From: Acholoe squamosa
Lineage: Eukaryota > Annelida > Polychaeta > Phyllodocida > Polynoidae
Assembly: GCA_949317995.1 (NCBI GenBank)
Contig: OX439035.1
Span: 3,586,181 to 3,650,180 of the forward strand
Length of the DNA stretch: 64,000 bases
Reading direction: 5' to 3'
A program made the position numbers and the translations under genes. The notes under the pieces are model-generated. The model searched no databases and was not told the DNA's origin. It saw only the letters and a list, made by a program, of their open reading frames with translations. This document shows, in pieces, positions 1 through 9,392 of this stretch (position 1 is the stretch's first letter; each line of letters opens with the position of its first letter).

Positions 1-700
1 CCCTATCTATACATGCCCTTGGGGCATTGTCCTCAGTGTTAATAGTCTGGGAGCATCTATGATAAATAGAATGCCCCCAGGGCATCTAGGGGATGATCTA
101 GGGGATGATTATCATTTAATAGTGTGACATGTGTCATGGGTGGATGATGCCCTGGGGCATACACCGACAGCCTTACATGTTGAGTTTCAAAGCCCCCAGG
201 GCATCTGTGGTATAGACTATGCCTCAAGGGCATACAGTTAAAGGTTTATATGAGTTGAGACAGTTGGTCAATGCCCCCGGGGAATACACCAATAGACACA
301 CAAGTTAAGATGGTTGGTCAATGCCCCCAGGGCATCCAGGTTACGGAAGATACTCCCGGGGACATACACTGCCATTTTGTTGGTCAACATCAGTGATGCC
401 CCCGGGGCATGTCATGGTCGTATATAGCCTAGAGGAGCAGGGAGAAGGCCCCGGGGGCATTGACGGCATCGGGAATGCCCCTGGGGCATGTGGTACCATA
501 GTGATATCTAACTTGGAGTTAGCAGAGTGTAGGAATATGCCCCGGGGGCATTGACGGCATTGGGAATGCCCCTGGGGCATGTGGTACCATAGTGATATCT
601 AACTTGGAGTGAGCAGAGTGTAGGAATATGCCCCGGGGGCATTGACAGCATCGGGAATGCCCTCGGGGCATGATGCAGTTGTGTCATAGAGTAGAGGTTG
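1..700. repeat. Island of ATGCCCCNGGGGCAT palindromes
   Basis: About fifteen perfect or near-perfect copies of a 15-bp palindrome with an odd central base (ATGCCCC-N-GGGGCAT) are spread through mostly non-repetitive sequence, for example near 13, 71, 149, 321, 395, 474, 538, 566, 629 and 658. Spacing is irregular. The window edge cuts the island, so its left border is unknown. One more copy lies at 838-852. No coding function is evident here. The geometry matches the TAGTCC palindromes at 9.4-11.4 kb. Confidence 0.9.
456..675 (+). repeat. Tandem ~92-bp repeat inside the palindrome island
   Basis: A unit starting GGGGGCATTGACGGCAT and running through GTGGTACCATAGTG to GCAGAGTGTAGGAAT occurs about two and a third times (near 456, 548 and 640). 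Each unit carries two of the 15-bp palindromes, so the duplication multiplied palindromes together with their spacer. Confidence 0.85.
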
Positions 701-805
701 CTCAGTGTGCAAAGTGCAAAACATCTGCTTGGAAAGTAGTCTCTAGCTCTATCCTATGTTGGGAGAGTGATGCGGAATTTACGCGTCAGGCCGCGTCGGG
801 TAGTA

Positions 806-1675
806 CTACTTTATAATCCATACGCACAACATGCGGTATGCCCCGGGGGCATAGTCCAAGTACACAAGTTGTATCCTGCACTTATTTTGGACGTCTACTA
901 ACTCGGCTTCGGTTATGTAATAACCGTCATCCCACTGTTCAAAATTAGCAGCGGCTTCGCAGAACTCCTTCATGGTCCGGTACTGGGGCCGGGTAGCACA
1001 AGGACGTGGGTAAGTCTGTCCCTCGGATTCCGAGACGCAGCCTACCCAATCTATGTTGGTCTGTGTAACATTCCACAGAGACCTGTCCGGCTTCGGATAA
1101 GCTCCTAGCAGGAAGGCTCTGTTTGCCTCGTACACTACCTGTCGGAAGGCAATGTCCACCATGAGTCCTCGTTGGAACCAAGGCCAGTCTCAGAGCCATT
1201 CGGGTGGCGTCCTCTCCAGCTGATCGGGGACCATGACGCCCTCGATAGCCATCCTCACCTTCGGGTCCAACTTGATAGGAGTACCGTCCGGGTTTGTCAC
1301 CTGTGCATGTAAGTCCGGATGGACATACAGGTACCGACCGTCGTAGACCGCTGGGAACAGGTCGGCCATTGCTGGCTTCCATTGGTCCTTCGATCCGTCG
1401 ACTTGTGCAGTCTCGGACCCAGTTGCTGCTGCTTCAGGATTCGCAGCGTCTCCAGATCCTTCGGTTGGAAGTGGTGACAACATCTTCTCTGGCTCATTCA
1501 GCAAGAATGAAGCCAGCTTTTCCTCGAAAGAGCAATCCGTGGGTTCCTCCACTTCCATCATCTCACTCTCCGCCTGTGTAAAAGGTGACAAAGCTTCCGG
1601 AAAAGCTTCTGCGGACGGAGTCAGCTTATCTGGGTCACCGGATAGCTTGGCTGCAGCTATGGATTCCTCAGCCAT
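806..1675 (-). pseudogene. Unidentified retroelement-associated ORF, interrupted by one TGA
   Basis: Two ORFs (1675-1190 and 1162-806) share one frame and are separated by a TGA that reads as a mutated CGA (...PPEWL, stop, DWPWFQRGL). The first half is acidic and Glu/Pro-rich. The second half is more globular, with several Trp and Cys residues (WNVTQTNIDWVGC, FEQWDDGYYITE). No family was recognised. It lies downstream of the protease where pol should be, so it may be an accessory protein or part of a different element. Its last residues (YAPGAY) are encoded by a 15-bp palindrome at 838-852. Confidence 0.5.
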
Positions 1676-2094
1676 GACTGGGGAATCGCCTTGGGAGTCT
1701 AGATACTCCTTTTTCCAGCTTTTACGGCGCCGGGGCCGACACAGACGGAGTCTGTCTGCTGAGAGGCCGACTCTGAGGGCGCACCAGGGCTTGTTAGATG
1801 GTAGAAATTCAAGAAGAAGAGATCACCCGTCCATCTCGAATTCTACCGAAAAACAATATGGCGACAAGCCAGCTTTCGTCATTTCCCCGCGTACTCGCGG
1901 GGTCACAAGAGGTCAGCCGAGACTGGACATGGTGACGTCATGCGGAAACGCATGTGCTACAAGCGGAACATCAACAAACTGATTGTTTTTAGGTAATTAT
2001 CGCTCACGCCGATGACTCGTCTGGGGATTTAAGTGGAGTTTATGGAAAGCTTAAGCAAATCCACCGGATTATCCGTCCACTACCCACTGGTACA
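1676..2094. other. No recognisable gene
   Basis: This interval lies between the protease ORF and the unidentified ORF. I see no reverse-transcriptase motif, RNA gene or clear repeat here. Confidence 0.5.
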
Positions 2095-3186
2095 TCATAC
2101 GGCGGCGACAAATAAGCCTTTCAGATCTTCTAATGAAGTTTCTTCATACAACTTAAGTAAGTCATCCGAAATTTCATCGTCTTCTGTTACCTTCTGTAAG
2201 TTTAACTTACTATCCGTTACAGTTTCCGAAAGAGTCACGTTTCCAAAAACTTGTCCCTTTTTCAGGTAGATAGTAGTGTTTCCAGTATTAGAAACAGGTA
2301 CTACCGACCAGGATGCATTTGCTACTATAGTGTCTACAGAGGTTAATCCGATATTTGACAAAGCAATTACATCCGGTTCTATCACTGCAGGCTTATTGCG
2401 CATTGAAGGATCGCTTCTTACGAGCACATCACAGGCTACACCTGTGGGAATTCGCACAGTGTGTGCTACACTAGCCATACTGCTTACTTGTCTCAGTACA
2501 CACCTAACCTTTACAGGATACGGGTATTTCACACTCAACTCTCCTGATTGTGGTTCTAAAACCACCCCATACAGGGATGCGAAATCCAACCCGAGTATCC
2601 CCTCATCCGCTATATCCGCAACGGTGGCACCCATGACATAGTCATGCATTCCATTCAATTGCAACTTCACACAAGTTCTACCATACATTTGCATAGTACT
2701 GCCATTGGCCGTTTGAGCACTTCCTCCCGATCTGAGAGTATCGTGTTCATTCGGAATAAAATCATAGAACCTCTTGGAGATACAGGAGTGGCTAGCACCC
2801 ATATCCATAAGAAATTCGGCAGATCTTCCATTAACAGTGAGGCAAACATACAACCGCCTTCCGTTGAGAACAGAGGGCGTGTTCGTGACGATTGGAACGT
2901 CATTATTCACACCTGGAGTCGATCCACATCCTTTCAGGTATTCCAGACAAGGATGACCCGGGGGTAGGTGGGCACTACCAACCCTGGCTAACTCGTAGCC
3001 GCCTACCTCGTTACTGATATTGGGTTTCCCCTGTGCTCCCTGGGCACCTGTCATATCAGCTTCCCTATCCTTCCGGGTGTCTACAACCACCTCGGTGTTA
3101 GGCGAGTTTGCTACTTCATGCAAACTATCGTTACGGATGGTGATATTATGGCAAGATTTGTCACTGGGATCCCCTTCTCTGCCCAT
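2095..3186 (-). CDS. Retrotransposon aspartic protease (pepsin-like retropepsin)
   Basis: The protein is 363 residues. The retropepsin core is visible from about residue 110: NGRSAEFLMDMGASHSCIS (active-site loop, residues 128-132) and, further on, GILGLDFASLYG, the hydrophobic ILG-D motif that follows the flap. Retropepsins normally carry D-T/S-G; here the triplet reads D-M-G, which a single ACG to ATG change would produce, so this copy is probably inactive. The N-terminal 100 residues are a low-complexity linker. The frame differs from the upstream knuckle ORF, which ends 14 nt before, consistent with a gag-to-pro frameshift. The product would cleave the element's polyprotein. Confidence 0.85.
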   Translation of the reverse strand: MGREGDPSDKSCHNITIRNDSLHEVANSPNTEVVVDTRKDREADMTGAQGAQGKPNISNEVGGYELARVGSAHLPPGHPCLEYLKGCGSTPGVNNDVPIVTNTPSVLNGRRLYVCLTVNGRSAEFLMDMGASHSCISKRFYDFIPNEHDTLRSGGSAQTANGSTMQMYGRTCVKLQLNGMHDYVMGATVADIADEGILGLDFASLYGVVLEPQSGELSVKYPYPVKVRCVLRQVSSMASVAHTVRIPTGVACDVLVRSDPSMRNKPAVIEPDVIALSNIGLTSVDTIVANASWSVVPVSNTGNTTIYLKKGQVFGNVTLSETVTDSKLNLQKVTEDDEISDDLLKLYEETSLEDLKGLFVAAV

Positions 3187-3200
3187 AGGGGGACCCCTCC

Positions 3201-3461
3201 TTAGTTTTCCTCTGCTATTATACCAGAGACACCTTCCTGTCTACGGGGGACAGGCTTCTCAGCCATACATTCGGACGCGTAGTGTCCTAATTTCTGGCAT
3301 CTGAAACATCTCCTTTGAGATTTATCAACTCTAGGTCTTTTCAAAGCTTCTGTCAATCCGGCTATCAATGTCTCCATCATATTAGTCAGAGCAGCAGCGG
3401 CTGCTATGGTTGGCGTGGCTGTAGGTGTCACGTTACCACCTTGAATTGGTCCGGAAGCCAT
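3201..3461 (-). CDS. Gag nucleocapsid segment with CCHC zinc knuckle
   Basis: The ORF of 86 residues contains one canonical retroviral zinc knuckle, CFRCQKLGHYASEC (C-x2-C-x4-H-x4-C), after the basic stretch KRPRVDKSQRR. It is in the same frame as the capsid ORF upstream (4814-3519). The only break between them is one TGA at about 3519 followed by open sequence, so both are pieces of a single gag. Role: RNA packaging. It ends AEEN-stop just before the protease frame opens. Confidence 0.85.
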   Translation of the reverse strand: MASGPIQGGNVTPTATPTIAAAAALTNMMETLIAGLTEALKRPRVDKSQRRCFRCQKLGHYASECMAEKPVPRRQEGVSGIIAEEN

Positions 3462-3518
3462 TTTATTAACAGCGGACCCTCCCCTTCCTTTCGGATGTAC
3501 TTTTCTATACCGTTTCTG

Positions 3519-4814
3519 TCAGTAATACTTTCCAGCTACCTGGACTGACCCAATATACTCTCCATTTTCATCAGAGACATATTCCTCTTCCTGATCAGCC
3601 TCCTGTAAGTCAACCGGAGCTAATTGGGAAGTTTCATATACCTGAGCAGGGGAGCCCACATATTGCAATGGAGCTGCTCGTACCGGGTTAGGTCCTAGAC
3701 TCACCAATCTTTTCTTCATATCATGTCCGTCGATTGATATTAAGAGGTCACTGAAGGATGTGTCATCCTTCCAAGAATCCCAAACTACTTGTTTGTGATC
3801 CGGATCCCGCAATCCACAGTAGAACAATTCCTGCAGATAGCAGTCGTCATCATGAGCCCAGTTTGGACGTGCTTTCGATAGCAAGTCCTGTAGCTCCAAA
3901 CCAAAGACTTTATGAGATTCTTTAGGTTTCTGTGTCCTCTTCTTAAAGCTTACCCATGGGTCTTCTCTAATGATCGAACCAAACAGGTACGCGGCACACT
4001 CGACCAGTTGATCATAGGTGCTGTATATTCCATATGCTGCTCTCCATTGATTGAGGGCTACTTTTCCATCTTTATTAAACCAACAGATCAGATAAGGCAG
4101 AGCTTCTTCTTTTGTCCAACCACTACAGTTGACTTCATCGACAAAAGCCTGATACCTATCCTTCCATGGATCATTCGAATCATATGGAGGCGGTATCCTT
4201 GCTTGCCTACGTGCCGGATTATTACATCCTCGTAGTCTATCTGCTTCTCGCATGCTCCAGTTCATGACTTCCATGCCGTCTGCTCCCTTCCGGTAGCAGT
4301 CAATGCCCAGATTTTGGATACATTGGCTTCTCTCAAAGATGGTTTGCATCCCTGCAGGCATGGAAGTTCTCCTGTTGGGCTTCCTGCCATCTCCTCCCAA
4401 TCCTGATCCTCCGGATCCGGATCCTCCAGGGCCACTCGGGGGATTACCTCCAGGGGGGGCCACCATTAGGGTAGTTCCCGGAAGCACCGTTAGGGTATCC
4501 ACCTCCATAACTTGCATTTCCAGTTGTTCCCGAAGATGTATACCTGGGGTAGGAATTATTTTGATTCCATCCCTGGTTATATGTATCACCATATTGGTAA
4601 TTACTTCCTCCTGCCGGATTATAGTTATACCTATATCCATAGGGCGTGTTCTTGGTAGAAACGTACCACCTGTCACATTAGGTTGTGGGGGGTTCGGTCT
4701 AGGGAAGCGTCCATCATTAGGAACATTGCTCTGACCTGAAGGCGGGTTAGGCAATCTTGGACCTGCTGGTGTACTATGACCGGGTTGAGAAAAATACGAT
4801 GGTGGAGTTAGCAT
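3519..4814 (-). CDS. Gag, central and capsid part
   Basis: The segment of 431 residues starts with a Pro/Gly-rich linker (two PPGG/GGSGSGG stretches around residue 120). From about residue 160 a globular region resembles Ty3/gypsy-type capsid, with ...DPWKDRYQAFVDEVN, WTKEEALPYLICWF and, near residue 290, KESHKVFGLELQDLL. The apparent Met start is an artefact: the frame continues from the coiled-coil ORF on the other side of the 634-bp MITE. It ends at a TGA, after which the same frame stays open into the knuckle. Confidence 0.75.
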   Translation of the reverse strand: MLTPPSYFSQPGHSTPAGPRLPNPPSGQSNVPNDGRFPRPNPPQPNVTGGTFLPRTRPMDIGITIIRQEEVITNMVIHITRDGIKIIPTPGIHLREQLEMQVMEVDTLTVLPGTTLMVAPPGGNPPSGPGGSGSGGSGLGGDGRKPNRRTSMPAGMQTIFERSQCIQNLGIDCYRKGADGMEVMNWSMREADRLRGCNNPARRQARIPPPYDSNDPWKDRYQAFVDEVNCSGWTKEEALPYLICWFNKDGKVALNQWRAAYGIYSTYDQLVECAAYLFGSIIREDPWVSFKKRTQKPKESHKVFGLELQDLLSKARPNWAHDDDCYLQELFYCGLRDPDHKQVVWDSWKDDTSFSDLLISIDGHDMKKRLVSLGPNPVRAAPLQYVGSPAQVYETSQLAPVDLQEADQEEEYVSDENGEYIGSVQVAGKYY

Positions 4815-4815
4815 A

Positions 4816-5449
4816 TGTGATGCATCCTAACCAAATCAGGCAGATCTTGCCCCTCATAGACCAGAGATAATGAGGTCAAAAGGTGAAAAATGCTAGTTAT
4901 AGTCATTTGGAGCTTTTTGGATGTTTGCTTCCATTATTATGTTCACTTTTATGTGCTAAGAGGATAAATACACAAAATTAATAGAAATGATTGAAATTGG
5001 CCAAATTGATAATCGTCGCTGATTTTCACCCTGACAATTTTAATTGATATATCTACAATATAATCTTAATGAATCTTTTGAAATAAGGTATCAAATAAAG
5101 ATAGACTACATATATTGATATCCACATGTAGCTTAACATTTTTTCTTTACATTGGTACTAGCTTTACTTGGCAAATAGTTTGTACATACAGACTAGACAA
5201 TGATACAATAGTTCCTCCCCACATTGTGTATGAGTATACAATGCTGGAAAGGCCTATGTTTGGAGCTCTATTTCTTGGAACGAATGATGGCCAATTTATA
5301 ATTTTGAAAATTCAGCAAAAATTGACAAATAAAGATATTTTGTTGAAACAAAAAGTACCCTGAAGCTCTTGATGTACTCTCTGTGAATACAGAATAACCC
5401 TGAAATCCATTTTCCCGACATGTGCCTGGTAAGGTATGGATGCATCACA
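4816..5449. mobile_element. 634-bp TA-flanked MITE splitting gag
   Basis: Terminal inverted repeats begin TGTGATGCATCC at both ends (left 4816, right ending 5449). They are flanked by TA dinucleotides (4814-4815 and 5450-5451), the target duplication of Tc1/mariner elements. Removing the insert puts the two gag ORFs (frame of 6314 and frame of 4814) into one frame. The interior is AT-rich and has no transposase ORF. Confidence 0.85.
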
Positions 5450-6314
5450 TATTTCTCGGTGGTCCCGGTACTTGCAGTTGAGCTACTGGTGTAGTGTTAT
5501 GTACACTATTTGCACTGACGTGAGTCGCTTTAATCTTATGACTCAAATCCGGTATCGGTGGTGCAGGGCCTACAGTATCGAGCACAGGAGCTTGGGGTGT
5601 AGATGCACCGTTCGTAGATCCTTTATCAGTAGTCCCTTGTGGGCAATTACTAGTTATGATACCCGTTCCGCTGGCTGCGCTGTTATCCGGTTTCTTATAG
5701 ATTCCGGATACTACATTTTTATCAGCCCCATCCGCAACAAATGGGTTAAATCTGGTGGGAGTTACATCTTCGGATGATTTTGCCAACATTGTAGATACCA
5801 CATTAGGATCTATAGTACCTATAGTCAATTGTGCGGCTTCTACATATTTATCTAGGGTTATAGCAGTAGTTTGCAATTCCTGAAGCTCATTCGTGAGTTT
5901 CTGTCTATCCTCTTCCAGTTGTTTATTATAAGCTATAATGCCCACCCGGATAGTTTCATTGTCTTCAGCTTGTTTGCTGCACTGGAGTTTCAATTCCTCC
6001 AATTCGCTTTGATATCGGCTTATTTCGGATTCGTAATTTGCCTTATCAAGACTTAATTGATCGTTCATATCTATGTATGTCTGGATACGAGTGTGTCTAT
6101 TGTCATATTCTTTATTAAATGACTTTCTCATTTCCTGAAGTTTTATTGCTTCACTTTCTAATTCTTTCATGTATTCACTCTTTCTGGCTTTGAATTCATT
6201 TCGCATGCCGATTAAGTCTTCTTCTAGATGTAGTTTTTCATTAATTACTTCATCTTTTGCTTTGATCAAGGTATTCAGATTCTCGTTCAAAGTAACATAG
6301 GTTTCGTTTAACAA
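5450..6314 (-). CDS. Gag N-terminal coiled-coil segment
   Basis: The ORF of about 288 residues is disrupted at its 3' end by the MITE at 5449. Residues 1-165 are Glu/Lys/Leu-rich with heptad character (LNENLNTLIKAKDEV, RYQSELEELKLQCSKQ, QKLTNELQELQ), a long coiled coil, probably for oligomerisation. The C-terminal third is disordered and Pro/Thr/Ser-rich. It is in frame with the capsid ORF once the insert is removed. Confidence 0.7.
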
Positions 6315-6339
6315 CAGGACATCTGGTTGTTTAAATTCC

Positions 6340-6807
6340 TCACCCTCTGGTATCGCAGGTTACGTCGCCGTCTATGGCGCTGTAATCTAATATCGGTAGT
6401 CCGGGTCTGGGTATACTGTAAGGTAGTTTTCCAAACGTAACCCTCTTTGGCATAGGTGCCGGATGTTCCGGGTTAGTGCTACCACCAACTTCGAACATCG
6501 AATTACTTAATTCGTCAACAAGTGATTGTTGACTCATCAAATTACCCTGTCTCTGTATGGATTGTTCCCTCCGTACAGAGTCTGGTATGTTCTCCTCACT
6601 ATCCATTTTATAGTGAGGTTCAGGATCTCTCCAAGATGCAGAATCTGCATCTCTGGAGGACGAATGGGTATGGATCAACAATGACCCATTGCCATTCTCC
6701 TGGGCAACCGATTGCCCTTCAGGGTTAGCTTCCGCGAGGCTATCTAACCCATGTACTAGCCGTTCGGACGTTATAACGTCCGGGCTATACACCAGAATTA
6801 CGGTCAC
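6340..6807 (-). CDS. First ORF of the LTR element (gag leader region)
   Basis: The open frame runs from the primer-binding site. The most likely start is the ATG at 6606 (MDSEENIPDSVRRE), because the upstream part overlaps the primer-binding site. The product of about 88 residues is hydrophilic and has no recognised domain. The following coiled-coil ORF is in a different frame 26 nt on, so either a frameshift mutation separates them or this is a small separate protein. Confidence 0.45.
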   Translation of the reverse strand: MTVILVYSPDVITSERLVHGLDSLAEANPEGQSVAQENGNGSLLIHTHSSSRDADSASWRDPEPHYKMDSEENIPDSVRREQSIQRQGNLMSQQSLVDELSNSMFEVGGSTNPEHPAPMPKRVTFGKLPYSIPRPGLPILDYSAIDGDVTCDTRG

Positions 6808-6815
6808 GGCACCAG
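6802..6815 (-). other. Primer-binding site of the LTR element
   Basis: On the minus strand, immediately inside the LTR end (…TTACA), the sequence reads CTGGTGCCGTGACC. It starts with TGG after one base, as expected for annealing to a tRNA 3' CCA end. The tRNA was not assigned. Confidence 0.7.
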
Positions 6816-7189
6816 TGTAATGGTTTTAGTCTTACGGACCTGGTGGCTCGGGCCTTACTATTCGGGAAAGAAGGAGTAAGACGGTGATTCAAGTGTATGC
6901 CAACGGATAGTTTATTATATACACACTCACGGCTACCCGGTAGTTGGTGATAGGGCAGCTATTAGCTATTAGAAAATGGTCTTACATGATCGGAGGCCAG
7001 AAGGGCCTCTGACGTAGCGACTGAGCCCTGGTCTTTATATAAGAACCTAGGTGTTCGCCGTCAGATGTCCCCACAGGCCCGGATCGGTGCTGCCACCTAT
7101 CCGGAACCTGAGGAACATCCGACGACTCGACTCACCCGCCACGCCAGACGGTACCCAACGCTATGGTTATGTATAAATGTACCTCTACA
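6816..7189 (-). repeat. 5' LTR, 374 bp
   Basis: The LTR runs on the minus strand from TGTAGAGGTAC (7189) to ACCATTACA (6816), giving TG...CA ends with a short TGTA/TACA inverted terminus. It contains a TATA box. The left boundary adjoins the primer-binding site. The right boundary adjoins reverse-transcriptase coding sequence of the interrupted non-LTR element. The matching 3' LTR is not in the window. Confidence 0.75.
7033..7043 (-). promoter_or_regulatory. TATA box of the LTR
   Basis: Minus-strand CTTATATAAAG lies inside the 5' LTR, about 220 bp upstream of the LTR's downstream end, where a Pol II core promoter is expected. Confidence 0.6.
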
Positions 7190-7747
7190 CAAGTAGCAAC
7201 AGTAATCAAAGTGGGGCAGGATCGTCTGCTTATACGCAGAAACAGCAGCATGCTCCACGAGGAGATGTCTTAATTCACATAGTTTGAAAATCTTCCCAGA
7301 AACCTTGGAGGTGGTCTCGTTTATATGCTTATCAAAGGCTAGGTCTGAGTCAAGGGTGACCCCGAGGTATTTACATTGGGTTACTGATTTCAGGGGGTGG
7401 CCATTAATTTTCAAGTTTGGGGGGGGAGTGGGAAGTTTGTTTTTAGCGGCAAACCACATGGTTTGGGTTTTTTCCTCATTGATTGTCACACAATTGTGCA
7501 GACACGAGTCCTCTGTAGCTCCATGATCCACCTGTAGGTTTCTGAGGGCCATTTTAGGATTGATATCCGCGCTTATCAGTATAATATCATCAACGTACAT
7601 TTGCACTTTAGAAAACTTTATCCCAGATGTGAGGTCATTTATGTAAATTATAAAAAGCAGGGGACCTAAGACAGATCCCTGGGGTACACCAAAAGGGACG
7701 TCCAGGGGGTCAGAGACATTGGAAAGTACTTTGGGCTTTTTTTGCAC
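7190..7747 (-). pseudogene. Non-LTR reverse transcriptase, catalytic part
   Basis: The core GVPQGSVLGPLLFIIYINDL and the catalytic YVDDIILIS (Y-V-D-D box) are intact, followed by KCKYLGV...LDSDLAF and KVSGKIFKLCELRHLL. The reading frame stops being RT-like after HFDYCCYLC, exactly where the LTR at 7189 begins. The extension of the open frame to 7097 is therefore LTR sequence, not protein. Confidence 0.85.
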
Positions 7748-7901
7748 CCTGTGGCTGAGGTAGCTCTCAGGCCAGTTCAGGAAGGTATAGGGTAGTCCAA
7801 GTGTGGTCAGCTTTTTTTATGAGAATACCATGATCTATAGAATCAAAGGCTTTCCTCATATTGGTATATGTAACCACAGTGGGTGTACCAAGGTCTGTGT
7901 T

Positions 7902-8198
7902 TCAACTAGGCCAAAGACAGCTCCCCCTGTACTGGAGTTTTTTGCAGAAGCCGTATCGGAAGTTGGCCAATAATGCGGCATCCTCGAGAAATTTATGTGC
8001 TAACTTCTCCTGTAGTTTGCCAATTACTGGCAGTATGCTGATGGGTCTAAGGTTGGTGACCTGCGTCGGGTCTCCTTGCTTAGGGATGGGTGTAACTACA
8101 GCTTTGGCCCATTCTCTGGGAAACTGACTGACATTGAAGGAACACTGGAGAAGGTGAGCTATTTGGCCACGGATAAACAATAATACATCTTTCAGCAC
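7902..8198 (-). pseudogene. Non-LTR reverse transcriptase, N-terminal part
   Basis: The sequence FPREWAKAVVTPIPKQGD, followed by LRPISILPVIGKLQEK, is the RT-0/RT-1/2 region of non-LTR elements (P-x-x-K-x-G-x-x...R-P-I-S-I-L). It is followed by a frameshift into the next segment. Confidence 0.85.
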
Positions 8199-8843
8199 TC
8201 TGGAGCTAACATGTGAGATACCAGAAGCCTTATGTACATTTATGCTTGATATTACCTTTCCAACTACAGGTGTGCTTACAACTATGTTGTGTACATGTGA
8301 TACATAGACTCATCTGGGCTCATATAGACACTAGAAGCACTGCTAACCCCTTCTGCGACCTTAGGCCATTTAATTCTAATAAATTGGATTACAAATCTTT
8401 TCAATCAACTCTGTGGTCGGCCATTGGCAAAAAAAATAAAATAAAAGTTGCCCCAAGCCCCCATCTAAGACCCAATATATCCTACCGGCCAGAGCAAAAA
8501 AAAAATAAAAAGTCATGGAAAAGCCATTTTTATGTCATCTAAAGTGTAAATATCGATAATTTGTTCACATGGAAAGGCAGAAATCAAAGGTTCATTGATT
8601 ACAATATATACTTTTTTTCCAAAGAATAATATTTTTTTGGTCAAATTCTCCAAAAATCTCGTCGCCGGATCCATAATCCAAGTTATGAGAATAAAATGGC
8701 CTTATTATCAAATAACTTCTTGCCTGGGGTAAAGAATGTCATTCATGGCTCTCCAGAATTTAACTGGGTCTTTGCCTATTGAGTCAGTTTACCCGAGACT
8801 AATCCTTCCTTTGCAACCCTTATCGCAGTGTTTAAATTGTCTC
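8199..8843. other. Eroded stretch of the non-LTR element
   Basis: AT-rich sequence lies between the linker and the RT. I see no intact motifs; two short poly-A tracts (near 8430 and 8500) interrupt it. Confidence 0.4.
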
Positions 8844-9390
8844 TTAATGTACTGGTTTCCCTAAAATAACGGGGTCTCCAGTTTCATTGAACTGCTCCAT
8901 GGCAGCTTTCTTATCCCTTATGAGCTCTAGGATGTGTATGTTAAACCATTCTTTACCATGATCTTTACACGTGAACTCTTTAATAGGACATGCTACATCT
9001 AGATAGTCCAGTATTTTCTTCAAAATGAAACTCCATTTTTCTGAAGGGCTAGCAAGGTTATAGAAAGTGCCCCAATCTAGGTCAGTCAGTATTCCTTCCA
9101 AATCAGATTTTGAGTAGTTTCTATAGGATCGTCTAGACATAACAACCATAGCGTAGGCCCCTTTAATTTTTTCTGCATACAGTGTAACCCCTGCTAGCAC
9201 TACTCATCCAAATGATGTGTTTTTTACGTAAATAACATGAGTTTTCACGTAAGAATGATGTAAATTGCATGAGTTGTGCTAGCTGGGACGGTAGATGATC
9301 ACTGGAAACCGTTTCACCATGTTTAATTAAATAAACACGGACGTCCATAATTTACGTCCTACTGCCCCCTACCCCCTCCATATCCCTAAT
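8844..9390 (-). pseudogene. Non-LTR linker between endonuclease and reverse transcriptase
   Basis: DLEGILTDLDWGTFYNL, ACPIKEF and WFNIHILELIRDKKAAMEQF are typical of the region between endonuclease and RT in CR1/L2/Jockey-clade ORF2 proteins. The upstream portion (from 9348) is broken by the small fold-back at 9193-9283. Its 5' border is the 9-bp target duplication of the TIR element. Confidence 0.7.
9193..9283. mobile_element. 91-bp fold-back element
   Basis: Ends read GCTAGCACTACTCAT and, on the opposite strand, GCTAGCACAACTCAT, and imperfect pairing continues about 27 bp inward. It lies inside the non-LTR coding region and breaks its frame. No target duplication was identified. Confidence 0.6.
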
Positions 9391-9392
9391 AC

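Larger units (their letters stand above)
1..7189 (-). mobile_element. LTR retrotransposon, 5' part, decayed, continuing past the window edge
   Basis: Read on the minus strand the order is LTR (7189-6816), primer-binding site, gag (6606 to about 3463), CCHC knuckle (about 3300) and aspartic protease (3186-2095). No reverse transcriptase, RNase H or integrase is visible between 2095 and 1. They are either deleted or replaced, or they lie outside the window. In-frame TGA stops at sites that look like decayed CGA codons (near 3519 and 1189) indicate an old copy. The element sits inside the reverse-transcriptase region of the non-LTR element that resumes at 7190. Confidence 0.75.

Noticed and set aside
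7097-7189. C-terminal extension of the RT open frame
   Set aside because: This part is the beginning of an LTR inserted into the RT gene; the frame is open by chance.
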